A stretch of 64,000 nt of DNA, taken from Setaria digitata. Taxonomy: Eukaryota > Nematoda > Chromadorea > Rhabditida > Setariidae. The notes under the pieces are model-generated. The model saw only the letters and a program-made list of their open reading frames with translations, ran no database searches and was not told the origin of the DNA. Each line of letters opens with the position of its first letter. Within the stretch, counting starts at the first letter, position 1. The stretch covers positions 124,001-188,000 of the forward strand of contig RCAB01000048.1 of NCBI GenBank assembly GCA_003640385.1. The letters run 5' to 3'. Of the stretch, positions 1-15,200 are shown in pieces. The translations under genes were made by a program, and so were the position numbers.

Positions 1-496
1 GTCGTATTGTATACATTTTTTTTTTGTTATTTCCCAAATATACGTTCTTTTGAGTGAATTTGACCCATTTATGTGAAATATCTCCTTACTCCTGGCAAAT
101 TTTCATCATTATTGAAAGCAACATACTTTAACATTCAGGAGAGAACACCTCTTTTGGGGAATGGGTCGCTTGTTGAGCACACGTGGAATACCAACCATTT
201 TCTCCATTTCACTCCTGGTTAGGTTTTCGGTGTTCTAAACCTCCTGGCCACAGAAAGTTAACACTTTATTTTTTTCGCAAACTCTTCTATGGATTTCATG
301 AATGTGTTTCGACAATTAACCCGTATTTACTTTGACAGCACTGGAGGGAAATTTCTGGTCAATAGTAATTAAAATTGTAAAGCTAAGGTTTTATGAACAA
401 AATTTTGATTCGAAAGATTTCATGAAAACTTGCTAGAGTGCACATTTCCTGTCTCGATGTCATTGCATATTATGTTACTTGCAGTCAGCTTTTCAG
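1..496. other. Upstream region of the kinase gene, no exon recognised
   Basis: I see no convincing coding exon here. The stretch is AT-rich and holds stop codons in all frames at short spacing. It ends in a good 3' splice site (TTTTCAG, ending at 496) that feeds the first recognised kinase exon. That acceptor could receive either an upstream exon lying in or before this stretch, or a trans-spliced leader. Confidence 0.4.
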
Positions 497-2830
<2,334 letters not shown>

Positions 2831-4025
2831 AAAAATAGTCTGTAGTTATTTGGGTCATCTGTTTCCTTTCTTTGCCTTTAATCAAGTGTACCCTTAAGTA
2901 GTAAGGTGTTTAATATGGACACATATTCTTATTGAATCGATAAGTGTTCCATTTGTAAGTATAATATATTTGTGCCTTTTCCTTCGTAGGCTCGATTTAG
3001 AACCTTTTTAATGCCGTCCATAAATTTTTATAAGGTTGTGAAAGTGCCTTAAAGAGAATTTCCTTGAAGTGCAGAACAGATAAATTTATACGTGTTGTCA
3101 GGGTTTACCACTTTACACATAATGTCACTAAATAATTGATGTTATTGTTATCAGTTTATTTTTTTAAATCCTGTAATTGTTGTTATTTGCTCCTGTTAAG
3201 TATAACCTTTACTTTATATTATGATGTAAAGTGAGTAATGCTGTGGGGAAGTTTTTCTAACAGAGGAATGACTTATCACCATTTCCTCTTTTTTTTTTTT
3301 TTTTTTTTTTTCCCAGATTTGCTCAATTTCTTAATCTAATCCTCGAGGTTTTGTGTGACCTACATGTGGTTTAGTACCTTCCTAGTAACTCTTACTGAAT
3401 AGACTAATATATTGTTTGATATGTTATGTGCAATGATGGTATGTTTGGATTATGTAGCGACACGCAATAGTGATAATGAGCAGAAGGTCGTAGTACTTGG
3501 CAGTCAGTGGGGCAATTAGATGTTTTGGTAAAATGTTTACTGACTCTCTTTATCCTTATATATATTTTTTTTCATCATGAGAATCGGGAATCGATTACTT
3601 GTTTCTGCTGTCCTGCTATTAATAGCTTGTTAAGAAGTCCTTTGAGACTTCCAGCACGATCATTCGTTGCTGTCCAGAAGACTAATGAGGTGTGCAGATG
3701 GATTGCTTCTAGAAGGCATTTGGAGATTGTTTTGAGTCAGATTCTTCCAACGATAGATGGTTCTATGGGACTGTGAATATTGAGCAGCCCAGGCAGCGCA
3801 CTTTCTTCGGACGACTAAATGTACGGTATGCGGAATTGAAGATTTTGTGGGACACGCTTTGTTTCATTTCGGCACTGATGTAGTTCCACGACGACACTAT
3901 TAGACTTTCAGAAATCTTGGCAAAGGCGTTCGGTGCGGGAGGGTGGGGAAGTTGGGGAGGGTTTATACCCGGTTGTGTTTCTTTGGAGACATGGCCTGCT
4001 TGATTTCATTCCGATATTTTTTCAG
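2831..4025 (+). other. 3' UTR of the kinase gene and spacer before SEC24
   Basis: No supported exon lies here. There is a T22-class homopolymer at about 3291-3312. An open frame at 3507-3776 lacks family resemblance and codon-level support. The stretch ends in TTTTTTCAG directly before the SEC24 start codon, consistent with an outron. Confidence 0.5.
4017..4025 (+). promoter_or_regulatory. Probable spliced-leader trans-splice acceptor of SEC24
   Basis: The sequence ATTTTTTCAG ends at 4025 and the SEC24 ATG begins at 4026, leaving no 5' UTR between acceptor and start codon. No upstream exon joins in frame. In nematodes this arrangement usually marks trans-splicing of a leader RNA. A spliced-leader read ending at 4026 would confirm it. 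Confidence 0.55.
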
Positions 4026-7000
4026 ATGTATCGTACAGTTGCATCACCAGCCTTTGTGCCAGCAGGGCAGCCAGCTGGCGACCACAGTGTGAGAGGCACG
4101 CAAATGCCCTATCCAGGTGTGTCTTACATCACATTTAAATTCACAACTCGACTGGGCCTAGGATACCTTTTCTGGAAACGCATGATATTCATGTACTGTT
4201 GGAGGTTTATACGCACAATTTCAATGAAGCCGTAGAATTTTTTCAAAACTTGTCTCTAATTTGTCTGTCACTTTCAGGTTCAATTAGTGCACAACAAAAT
4301 TATCTACCGCCCGCCAATACTGTTTTCCAGAATGGGCAGGTGCCGCAGGTATCTTCCTCATTTCTCTGTGAAAGACCTCATTTTGCTTGTGTTCTTATTG
4401 TTGAATTTTGGAATTCCGAATTTATATTTATCTGTTGCAGGGCATGATGTTGCAAAGTGGTGTTGTTTCTGGACAAGCTGTTGAGCAGCAAGCAGTTCCA
4501 TCGCAATTCACTACGATTTCTGGTTTGCATTGTACCATCATTAATATATGCCTTGCCACTGCTTGCCTGGACTGTAAAATTAAACTACCAAACATTTATC
4601 ATTCTTCATTCTTTAAGATTTTTAAGCATTTGAAGAATTAAACAGTGGTAAGCTGATGCCGAGCATGACTGTGAATGGTGCAACTCATCTGTTTCCTAAT
4701 TCATCCAGTAACTTCCCGAATGATATACAGCAACGTAGCGATGTCATGTCTACTCTCACAAGTTTGCTTTTAGGCATTCTTTTCCATAAATTTAACCGTG
4801 TAACTCTCTCTTTTTCTTTTTTTTTGTTTTGGCTATCAAGATATGATCAGTATATAAGTTTTTTTTTTTTTTTTTTTTTTTCTTAAGAGGAATCTATTTC
4901 AGATTCACAACCAATATCTACTAAGGTTTCCTTACCCTCCACCATAACTGCGTGTCTGACTTCTGCATCAGTTGGAACCATACCTTCGACACCGGCTTTT
5001 GCTAGAAATATCTCTGCAGTACCATTAGGGCGTGTACCACAAAATCCAGCTAGTACCGGAACATTTTCGCATATGCCTTTATCTTCCCACGGCGTTCCGC
5101 AGGTAGCATCTGGTACAGAAAGTACTGCATCAATGCAGGCGTTGGGAGCTGTACGATCGTCAGATTCATCAATGATTCAACAATATTTTGTCACATCCAC
5201 ACATAATACAGGATCAGGAATAGGAAGTGAAGATGGCATAAAGCCTTCAGCATTTAGTGGTTTCGCAGGAAGTTTCCCAAAACCAATTTGTAGCAGTGGG
5301 CTACAAATGTCTCTTCCTCCACATATACCTGGTGTCTACAACAGCTCACCCTCCGGCTCCCTCGGCCTTTCATCAGTTCCTGGTGGACCACACGGTAGTT
5401 ATGGTGCTGGTAGTGCTGTAATGGCTGGACCAATGCATGGAGAAATAATAGGGCCCACTGCTCCAGGATTATATCAGCAGAAGCCTCGTTTGGATCCTAA
5501 TTTGATGCCAAGTGTGGTATGTTTTTTAACTGTTAGGAGGCAAAATTTCCTTGGAAGAAATCACGAAGTTAGAAGTTAGCTGACAAATTTTCTTAAAATC
5601 ATCTTTCCAGCAAGCTTTTTACTCTTTTAAAACTTAGGTACAAGTGATCGAGGAAGATCGTTCAACAAGAAGTGGAACATTTCCAACCGGCTATCCTACA
5701 GCTGAACACCCACCATTGACGTCAACTGATTTTCTTGCTCAGGATCAAGGTATATGATTAGGGTCTCAGAATTCTTCAGTTCTGGGAAGCAGACCAATGA
5801 GAGTTTTAAAATTTCTGTTCTTACGACCTTTTTTTTTACCAGTATATCAAAATTCTTATAAATAAAGAGTTCTTTGAAGCTCCTTCTCTCTAGTAATAAC
5901 GCTATGACAACTTATATTTATCTGATATTATTGGTAAGTGGAATGGATTCGTAATTTTTAAACACATTATTATCAAAGTTGCAGGCATCTGTAACCCAAA
6001 ATTTATGCGATCCACGCTATATGTTGCGCCAGCATCATCTGATATGTTGAAAAATTCACAAATACCGTTTGCAGTCGCTATTACTCCATTTGCACGTTTG
6101 CACTCAAATGAAGTGCGTTACTGTCTGTATTCATGGTTTCCTTTGATTTCAAAGTCCTTCTTTTGCTATTCAGGCAATTGAAAACAAAGGATAAATTAAA
6201 ATCTGAATTGTAGTTGGGCATATGTTGAAAACTGTAGTTTGACTTTACTTGGTTTTAAATGTTCTATATTTTTTTTTTTTTTTTCGTTTTGAAAGTCTCT
6301 TTAGCATTTGGTCATTATCAGAAACTTACGTCATCTGTATTAGTGATTAGTCTGAAATTTTTTTGACCGATAGATCAACTCAACACTGAAACAAGATATA
6401 CTGAACAAAAAAAAAGGAAATAATTTTTGTTTAATTTGCAGATTTGCAATAATTTCTCGTTAACCATATCTATCATATTTCATAAAATACGTTACAGATG
6501 CAGCCTCCAGTGGTAGATCTTGGTGAATTGGGTCCCGTAAGATGCCATCGTTGTAAAGCTTATATGTGTTCATTCATGGAATTTCAAGATGGTGGTCGCC
6601 GGTTCAAATGCCCATTTTGCTTTGCATCAACCGCTGGTATGTTAAGCTTAAAACAGTTTCATTCTTTTCACTTCATTCACTCAAGGCTTGTGGGTATGTG
6701 TGGTTTGTTTTGTTTCAGTTGATGACTCATATTTTGCTCATTTGGACCACACTGGACGCCGCACGGACATCCAACATCGTCCTGAGCAGTACTTGGGATC
6801 TTATGAACTTGTTGCTACAAAACCGTATTGTAAGGTCAGCATTTTATAGAGCTGTATATTTCGGAAATTGAGAGCTGACATAACAATGAAATGGAGATAT
6901 TTCGAAGCTGTTGTTACATAATTTATTTCAAAGTAATTTTTAGAATGGTTTGAAGCCAAAGGAGCCTGCATTCATCTTTATGCTGGATGTATCTTATTCT

Positions 7001-9162
7001 GCAATACATTGTGGTCTTGTATCAGTGTTTTGTAGAAATATTCGGAGCTTGTTGAATAATTTACCCAAGTTTGTATTGTTTTCATAATGAAATTGAGTGA
7101 TTCCATTCTCGAAAAGGGTAATTCCTTACTTCTATATAAATCGAAACCAAAAGTTCATGCTTAAGAGCTGGACAGTTTGTTCTTACTGTATTCATATTGT
7201 TCTAGAGAAGCCGGCCAAGCAAAATCGTCGTTACGAGTTGGATTTGCAACTTATGACCAGACAATCCATTTCTATAATTTGAAAAGCCATATGGGGCAGC
7301 CTGAAATGTTGGTCGTTGGAGACGTGAACGATGTTTTTGTTCCTTTGGTGGACGGGTTTCTGGTCACACTAGAGGAAGCCGATGCTGCTCTGAATAGGTA
7401 AAACATCAGACGTTTTTTTTTGGCTTCTCAGGGTTCGTTGCTGTAGTTACAGGACCATCGGTTTGCTTTATGCCAAGATTTAAAGATTTGAATAGTAAAA
7501 CTGAAATGTGGATGAGCATGTTTAACTCTGTTTCGACAGAAATTTAGCCTAGTTTCATTTTTTTATTCCGGAGTAGAAAGTTTTCATTCTGTTTTGTGAG
7601 AAAAAAAAAAAAAGGAAAGGAGCTATAGAACACACAAATCGTGTTATATATGGCGGTTAACGAAATCACTGTGCCTAATTTTACTCAAAAAAGAAAAGAG
7701 AAATTGGAAATTTATTCAGTCCATTCAATTTATCCGAACATCTTGTTTGAGCGTGCTGTATGAAATTGAAAAGGTCTTTGGCGACACACGAATCACTGAA
7801 ACGATGCTTGGTCCGGTAATCCAGGCTGGTTTGGATGCATTAAAAGTACGCATAAATGTTTTGTATTCGTTTGATTAATACAACGGATAATTTTTAAATT
7901 CAGGATATTTTATTTTACTTTAGGGTTAAACTAAATTTCAGTGTGCTGATCGAGCAGGGAAATTATTCGTATTCCATACCAATTTACCATTACTGGATGC
8001 TCCTGGAAAGTTAAAAAATCGAGATGATCGGAAACTACTTGGGACAGACAAGGAAAAGGTGATTTTGGTTAGATTATGTTTATTTGAGATGCACAGTGAA
8101 ACATGCACTATATTTTCGTTAAAGACGTCACTGTCTTCGGGACCTTATTGTGAAATGTGGTTTTCGTGATTTTGATACATATCGATTGGAGTCATAAATT
8201 ACCTATTTCCTGATAATGCAGGTTACCATAATTTCAGTTATGGGGTTTTATATGTTTATTCGTCAAACGGTATTTATTTCAGACTGTTTTACAACCTGGT
8301 ATCGATTTCTACAGTAAACTAGGGGAGGAATGTGTGAAAGCAGGTTGTGCTGTGGATTTATTTTTGTTTCCAAACTCCTTCGTGGATGTTGCATCTCTTT
8401 CACCTATTTGTTCTTTAACGGGTGGTTCCTTATACAAATATCAATATTTTGAGGTATGTTGTAGTTACTTTATGTTTGTTGAACAATTATGATAGGTGTA
8501 GCATTTTTTTTTTTTTATTTCGGTTGGATATATAACTCGTTCTTAATGATAAAATATCATTTTAGGTACGAAAAGATAGCGAACGTTTTTTGGCAGATCT
8601 CTCCCATGACATAAGCCGTGAAATTGTTTTTGATGTTATGATGAGAGTGCGAACATCCACAGGTGAAGATTAACTTTTATTTTAATTGTTCTTTCTTTTT
8701 CTGAGATACTCGGACTGCACTGTGCAGCTTACTTTTCTTTGTACTAATCATTACTTTCAGGTTTGCGGCCAACTGGTTTTTTCGGTTCTTTCTTCATGGA
8801 TAATAGCACAGATCTGGAAATGGGTGCCATTGATTGTGATAAGGTGAATTTTTGTTGTAATATAGTTTAAACCTAAAAAAAATGTGCAAAATAGCGCTAT
8901 TCAAGTGTTTGTTCCCAGGCAATCCACATAGAAATTCGACATGACGATAAATTACCGGAAGGAAGTGCTCACTTACAAACAGCTATACTATTTACATCAT
9001 GTAGCGGACAGAGAAGACTTCGTATCCACAATCTTGCTTTAGCTGTTTCGTCTGATTATAACCAGCTTTATCGTGTTGCTGATCTGGATTGTTTGACGTC
9101 TTTCTTGTTCAAACAGGGTAAGGGACAGACAATTTCTTTTTAGCTTGAAGAACGGAAGGTCT

Positions 9163-9194
<32 letters not shown>

Positions 9195-10277
9195 CGTAAT
9201 CTCATTTACTGCATTTCAAATTCATACAGTTTTCCAACTTAACTATTTGTTTCTTTCTTTTCTTCAGCGGAATATTTGTTGAGGGATAAATCTCCCAAGG
9301 AAGTGCGAGAAGCGGTGAATGCACGTTGCGCACAAATGCTGGCAACATATCGTGAGAAATGTAGTGAGCAAGCCCCACTTGGGCAACTCATTTTACCAGA
9401 ATGCTTGAAACTTCTCCCTTTATTTGCTAATTGCATAATAAAGAATGATGCACTTAGCGGAGGTTAGTTCCCACTTATATAGCTATAGTATTACAGTATT
9501 TTAAATTTTTTTTTTTTCCAAACAACAGATTCACTGTCCTTCACTAAGAATTTTCGCTTTTCAGGTAACGATATGACAGTGGATGATAGAGCTTATCTTA
9601 TGCAACTTGTACCTTCCTTGAGGGTAGAAGATGCATTAACGTTGTTATATCCAGCCGTGTTTCCTATTTCTGATTTAGTTCTTAACCAAGAGTCCGAGGT
9701 ACTCAGTTTATGTGCAGATATGTTTTTTTTTTTCTTCAAATTTATTCTTCTGCCTTTCTTTTAATTGTAGAAATTATTTTGATAATGATTTTCAGATAAC
9801 ATTGCCGACGTGCTTACGTGCTTCTTACGACAACTTGTCTCCGGAAAAAGCATATGTGATTTACAACGGTATCATGATGTTTTTATGGATTGGCTTAAAG
9901 GTGCCACAAGATTGGGTGCAGGATGTATTCAATTCCAATTCAGTTGCACATCTTAACGTAGAAAATGTTGGTCGTTTGGAATAATCCATTTGATATTTCG
10001 GATCTACGGAAACTATTTTATAAACTGTTTTATTAATAAGACATTTCAGCATGTTGTGCCTGAGCGTGATAATGCACGATCACGTGCTGTGCGCCATGTC
10101 ATTGACCGGGTGAACGCCAATCGGTTACGATATATGAAACTGTTCATGATTCGGCAGCAAGATGCTTTAGAAGCCTGGATGAAGAGATTTTTAGTTGAAG
10201 ATCGCACATCAAATATGCCCTCATATGTAGATTATTTGTGTAATATTCATCGCGAAATTAGAAGTTTGCTGAGTTAA
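4026..10277 (+). CDS. sec-24: Sec24 (Sec24C/D-type) COPII coat subunit
   Basis: Cargo-binding subunit of the COPII coat, acting with Sec23 and Sar1 at ER exit sites. The 21 exons are 4026-4116, 4278-4348, 4441-4522, 4627-4761, 4903-5516, 5638-5749, 5985-6112, 6498-6636, 6719-6834, 6944-7068, 7206-7397, 7752-7845, 7942-8058, 8283-8453, 8566-8662, 8761-8843, 8919-9117, 9268-9462, 9565-9698, 9796-9966 and 10050-10277. They give 1097 aa, close to human SEC24C. Residues 1-370 are low-complexity, rich in Gly, Pro, Ser and Gln. Next come the zinc finger (CHRC at 427-430 and CPFC at 449-452), the vWA-like trunk ([12 protein letters not shown]), the beta-barrel and helical regions, and a gelsolin-like end. 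The trunk sequence LFVFHTNLP, the helical region and the C-terminus ([18 protein letters not shown]) match the C/D rather than the A/B class. Exons 4 and 12 use weak acceptors (TTTAAG, TTTGAG), so their starts are less sure. Confidence 0.95.
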
Positions 10278-12293
10278 AAAGGGAATTTCCAGATTCTTGT
10301 ATTTTTTCGTTATTGTTCTTTTCTTTTCGGGAATTAGTTTATCAGTTGTTGATATTCAAATGTGTGGTGTGATGCATGATTGTGGCAGTCACATATCTTC
10401 ACGGTACTTTACATTCTAGAGCATCTTTCTGACTTAGTTTGGTGGGATCTCTTCATTGAAAGTGAATTTTAAATTATTTTTTATTCCATTTTATAATTTT
10501 ATATTAGTTACCATTTTACGATTTTGTTTACCAGCAGTCATATCTCGTCCCTGCAGTCAAGTTTTTTACCGTGATTTTTGGGATTTTTCACGGAAAGGGA
10601 TGGAATACTTAGTGATGCTTTCGATATTATCATTGTAAGAGGTGGTCGCATTGGTAATTTGTTAGCGACACCAGTAATAATTGTGGCGAGTGATGCGGGA
10701 TATGCTATTTATCGTTCCCTCACTGTGCTTCATTTCTTACATTCTTTGTTTTGTTTTCTTTTTTTTTTTTTTTTTTTTTTTTTTTCGATTGCAGTTCATG
10801 TTTTCATCATGCTTCCTTATAGTTGTGATTGTATTCAGAAGCCTTATTATATTAATCTTTCTTTTGATGCCGTTTGTTTTCCTAATAAAATTTTCACGTC
10901 GGTTTACGTTGTCAAGTTTTACCAGGGAAATTGAGTTTTAGTCATTAAAATAAAAAAAAAAATCCTTTATTTATAGATTGGGTTAGCTGCATTAATTTTA
11001 GAGAAGGGGCGAATTGTAGGTAGCTGTTTTTGGGAGGATCTGAGACGAGAGAGCCTTACGGGATAGAAATAGCGATTCGGATTTTCCTGCAGTGTATGAT
11101 GTAAAAGTGTAAGAAGGATGGGGTTGTGAATTAGTGTTGTTTATTGTACGAAATGGGACCGAAGTTTGAGTCGTCTTGCTGTTTTAAAGGAAGGTGGTGT
11201 AGTAATGCACAGGTGCGCCTAGTGACTGATTGAAGGGCCAGCTGCGACTACTTAGCTGTGATGATGCGTATGATGAGGTGTTCCGAGGCCAAAGTGATCA
11301 CCAGTGAGCTGCAAGAGAAAAATGATGTATGCAAGCGAAAATGAAGCATGCTGTAACGATGGATATGGTCATAAACTTTGGTTTTCGAGCTTGTTTAAGG
11401 AGAAGCAAATGTAGTTATGTAACGTTGTGGTAACATCGAATATATCCGACGCTTATTGGTCCTTTTGCCCTCGTCCATTCTCTAATATTACACTCTTTTG
11501 GCTGCATACAGCTCTGAAAATTAGATATGTAGCTGTTGCATATGGCTCCAAATTTACAAAATGTATATTCAAAGTAATCTTTGCTTTTTTTTGTAAGAGA
11601 GGATGCTTCCTCCTTGAAACTGCTGTTCATTAGGCCCATCTCCTTTATCGATTCACTTTTCTTTTTTTTATCTGTGAACAATAGGTCTCTCTAACTAGAT
11701 CGAATTACACTGGTCCTTAGGCCATGTTTTTCCGGATTTGTTTGTATGGCAGTAGCGTGCTGCATATTTAGCTTGGCAAACTAGTTATCGAGGTGTTACT
11801 GAATGAGTTTCGGAAAGTTAGATAGGCCTTTCCTTCAGGGGTGGGTAGCTAAATCGTAATCATAAGTCAACAATAACATAACCGATAATTGAATTATTTC
11901 GGAGATGCACAAGGGGATAGCATTCAAAGTCAGTATGAAGTTCTACCATTTGAAGATGGGTTACACTGCATAAAATAACAGTTCCAATATTAACGGACCT
12001 GAATCCGAATCAGGTAAATAACCTGTCAGTAAACTAGCTTTAATATACACCATACTAATTTATCTTGAAAATTTTTGAGGAAAAGCAAAGTAAATTTGTA
12101 CCACCAGGAAAACAAAACGTTGTTGGACATATTCCGCATGGATATTTGAGCTTTGTGTTTTTACCATTTGTTTTGTTTCATTGAATGTTTCTTGCAACAG
12201 CACAATACTGTTGAAGTTCCATCATTTAATAGGATGTTTTGTACAAAATATTTATTATAGCTGGACATTTCAGATCCTCTAAGCTGACCAACT
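10278..12293 (+). other. SEC24 3' UTR and intergenic spacer
   Basis: No coding exon is supported over about 2 kb. There are T runs near 10763-10785. A candidate poly(A) signal lies at 10884. The open frames at 10456-10941 are driven by the T-rich composition. The stretch ends with the acceptor ATTTCAG at 12273, twenty bases before the next start codon. Confidence 0.5.
10884..10889 (+). terminator. Candidate poly(A) signal AATAAA for SEC24
   Basis: A canonical AATAAA lies 607 bases past the SEC24 stop, on the coding strand. A second AATAAA-rich stretch follows near 10945. No cleavage site can be verified from sequence. Confidence 0.35.
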
Positions 12294-15200
12294 ATGGTAG
12301 TACCGGGATCAGGGTCAGCCATCAGTGATATCCGTAAAATGTCTCTAACCAAAAGCAAAACCACACTTCATAACTTCGAACATCTCGTCAAAGGTATGCT
12401 GCTTTTATTCCTCATACATTTCCTTTTTCTTTCCTTAAAAAAGGTCAATAAATGATATACTTCTTTCTCTGTTTCTCTCTCGGTCAGGAGGAAAATCTGT
12501 TCGTGCTTGAGGTTTTAAAAGTCTGTTTTGTCTGCTATCAGAGAATTATGTTCTCAGAAGTCGTTGGAGTATCACATGGCTTATTTGAAGTTTTTTTTTT
12601 TTTTCTTGTAGAGTAGTTTGTTCATAGCTTGGTTTTTGTTGAAGAGGTTAAATTTAATGTAAAACATAAAGGACATGAGAAGATCGAGCAATTTTTATGT
12701 TAAGAATCATTTCTTCAGTTTTGTTGTTCATAGGAAATATGAAATATTGTTCGCTAATAAGTTCTTATGAAGTAAACTTAATCCTAACCTTTGAATCGTA
12801 AAAATCGTAAAAATCTCGAATAATTGTAGTCGACAAATAAAGGTGCGAGAAGAATAAAAAAGGGGAAATGTAAAATACAATTGATTTATCAGCTTATTAA
12901 CAAGTTATTCATTCAGAAGAAGCAAAATTAACTGTATACCTATAATGTAAGCACCGATATTTATTGCCATACTGTTCAAGTATCAAAATTTTCGATTCAG
13001 ATTTGTTTCAGAGTTCCGGTAAATAGTTTCTGAATTTTCTTAGACACTGTTTAAGTATTCAGGATTTTCATATCCCGATGATAAAGCGAAATAAACGTCA
13101 CCTATTCTTAGCATCGTGATTTACGAAAAACAAAGTGAGGGAAGAGTATAAAAAAAGACAACAAAAGCGTAAAGAGAAATGAAATATTGTTAAAAAATAT
13201 TGTGGACAATAACAGTAAAGTATTCGGATATAACGGTGAACTTTCCTTACTCTATTTTTGGATAGTTTTCATACTCCTAAAGCAAGGTTCAAAGGTCAGC
13301 TGGATGATTTATTGTTATTGATATCATTTGTTGACGTTGTTGCTCCTACTTATGGAACCGTCTATTATTAACATACTTTCTTTTATTAGCGAGCTTCAAG
13401 GTTTAATTCTAGTTGTAAGCGATAGTTTAATTTCGACCTAAAAATGTTGTTCGTTGACCGTATTTGTGTTTTTGTATATTCGTAAGTTTACTTGTGTGTG
13501 TGTTTTATGTGTGATGACGAGTGTATTCACCATCATGCACATAAGTATTTGCCTTATGCATAACAGTTATTATAGTAATATTATAGCAGCAAAAGTGACA
13601 CGGCGTTTGTAAGTATACGAAGTAGTTCATTGAAATGTTACTTGAAATAGCCAATATTTTGCAACTAGATGCTTCAGTTCTTTTCCAGTTCATCTCTGCT
13701 TTCCGGTAGTTTGATGCGATGAATTTTTCTGCTGCAGTTTATTGCGTTATCCAGGAGGCATCCGTTTTTGTAACGGTATGATGATGGCAGTAATGATGAT
13801 TTTCACTGATGCCGTAATCCATGATAATGGGAATTCTTTATTGTAGCCGTGGAAGTGCTTGCTTTATTGGCAGTGTCGCAGAAAACCAGCTGCACTTGTG
13901 AAGGAAATGGATTAATTTATCTAATAACAGCTAACTGAATGAACCAAGAATGTAAATAATAAAATATGATATATTTGGAAAACCTTGATTGATATAAAAC
14001 CTACTGTAGCTGTTGAAGAATCATGTAGCAACAATGAACGTAGATAAATCAACTCTGTATACATATTGTATGCAAGACGCAATCCGAGTTGGTGATGCGT
14101 AACAAAACTGTATTGTGCAAGAACGGAGCAGATATTATTTAACTTGTCGAATTTGAATTGTTTTATATTTTTGCGTATTATTCCTTGCAGTTTGTGTGTT
14201 TTCCGGAAAATTTACTACACTTTTCTTGCCATTCTGGATATACACATTTTCAAATGCTGCCGCTGAAGCGTTGTATTATTATGGACAGTGGATTTTGTTG
14301 GTTGAGTTTGTGACTGTTTAAATGCCAAAAAAACTGACGACTTGGGTAAGATTGTGTATGGTGAACAAATGGTACAGTACAGCGCAACATCTACTTGTAG
14401 GAAATCGTTATCTGTTAGCTCTTTCGTTATTAGAAATTCTATTTGTTGTAAAGTTAAATCACTCTTGGTTGAGAAATTACATCATCATTTATGCAAAAGA
14501 TTTAATGTATTTAGACAATTTAATTGGACAATGAGTTAGAATGCATAAGCGAAGTTTCTGTGTACCGCATTCGTTTTCAAACATATAATGGAATGTGAAG
14601 TTAACTGATTCAGAATCCTCCTACCAATGCTCATAGCAGTAGGATCAAGTATTATGATAGCTATTAATTGCACTGATATAGTTTCTGACTTTAATTGAGC
14701 TAGATGAGTTCTCAGAATTCGCTTCTCTCCTACCGTTTTTGTCATCTAGATGGTGATAACTTCTTGATTCATTCCAGCAAACTGATAGTATGCAGAACTA
14801 TAACTCTCTGAATTTTTGCATCGCAGGTTGTGAAGAAATTCTGGTACTATTCCACTTCATTTCTTTCTAAAGGACTGAAGAAAATGTTTTTTGTCTCAAT
14901 CATTGAACAAAAAATTGTGAAGTTAATAGAAATTTTACTTTTAGTATATAAAATGCTTTCAACAAGCAGGATACTTTCTGCTCTTTTTCATTGTCTTATA
15001 AGTCATCGCTTGAATTTTTAGAAATTCGTTCCCAACTGAACGAACAATTGCGTTGCTTGGAAACTCGAACCGAAGCTCAAGTAAGTTTCTTTGGAGTCTT
15101 TTTGTTTTTTCTAATTCTGCATGCAGCGTTTTACTATGTTCAAAAATGTAGTTTCATACTAACATGTCATGAATAGTATTCGAGCTGGCAAGACATTAAA

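Noticed and set aside
3507..3776. 89-codon open frame before SEC24
   Set aside because: No family resemblance, hydrophobic T-rich start, no splice-linked neighbour and no usable acceptor; likely chance in 3' UTR or spacer.
7055..7075. TTACCCAAGTTTG resembles part of the nematode SL1 leader
   Set aside because: It lies at the end of a SEC24 exon (codons for Asn-Leu-Pro-Lys and the splice donor). It lacks the rest of SL1 and the Sm site, so it is a chance match.
10578..10941. Overlapping open frames of up to 118 codons after SEC24
   Set aside because: They run through a T homopolymer and have no recognisable motif; the region holds the SEC24 poly(A) candidates.
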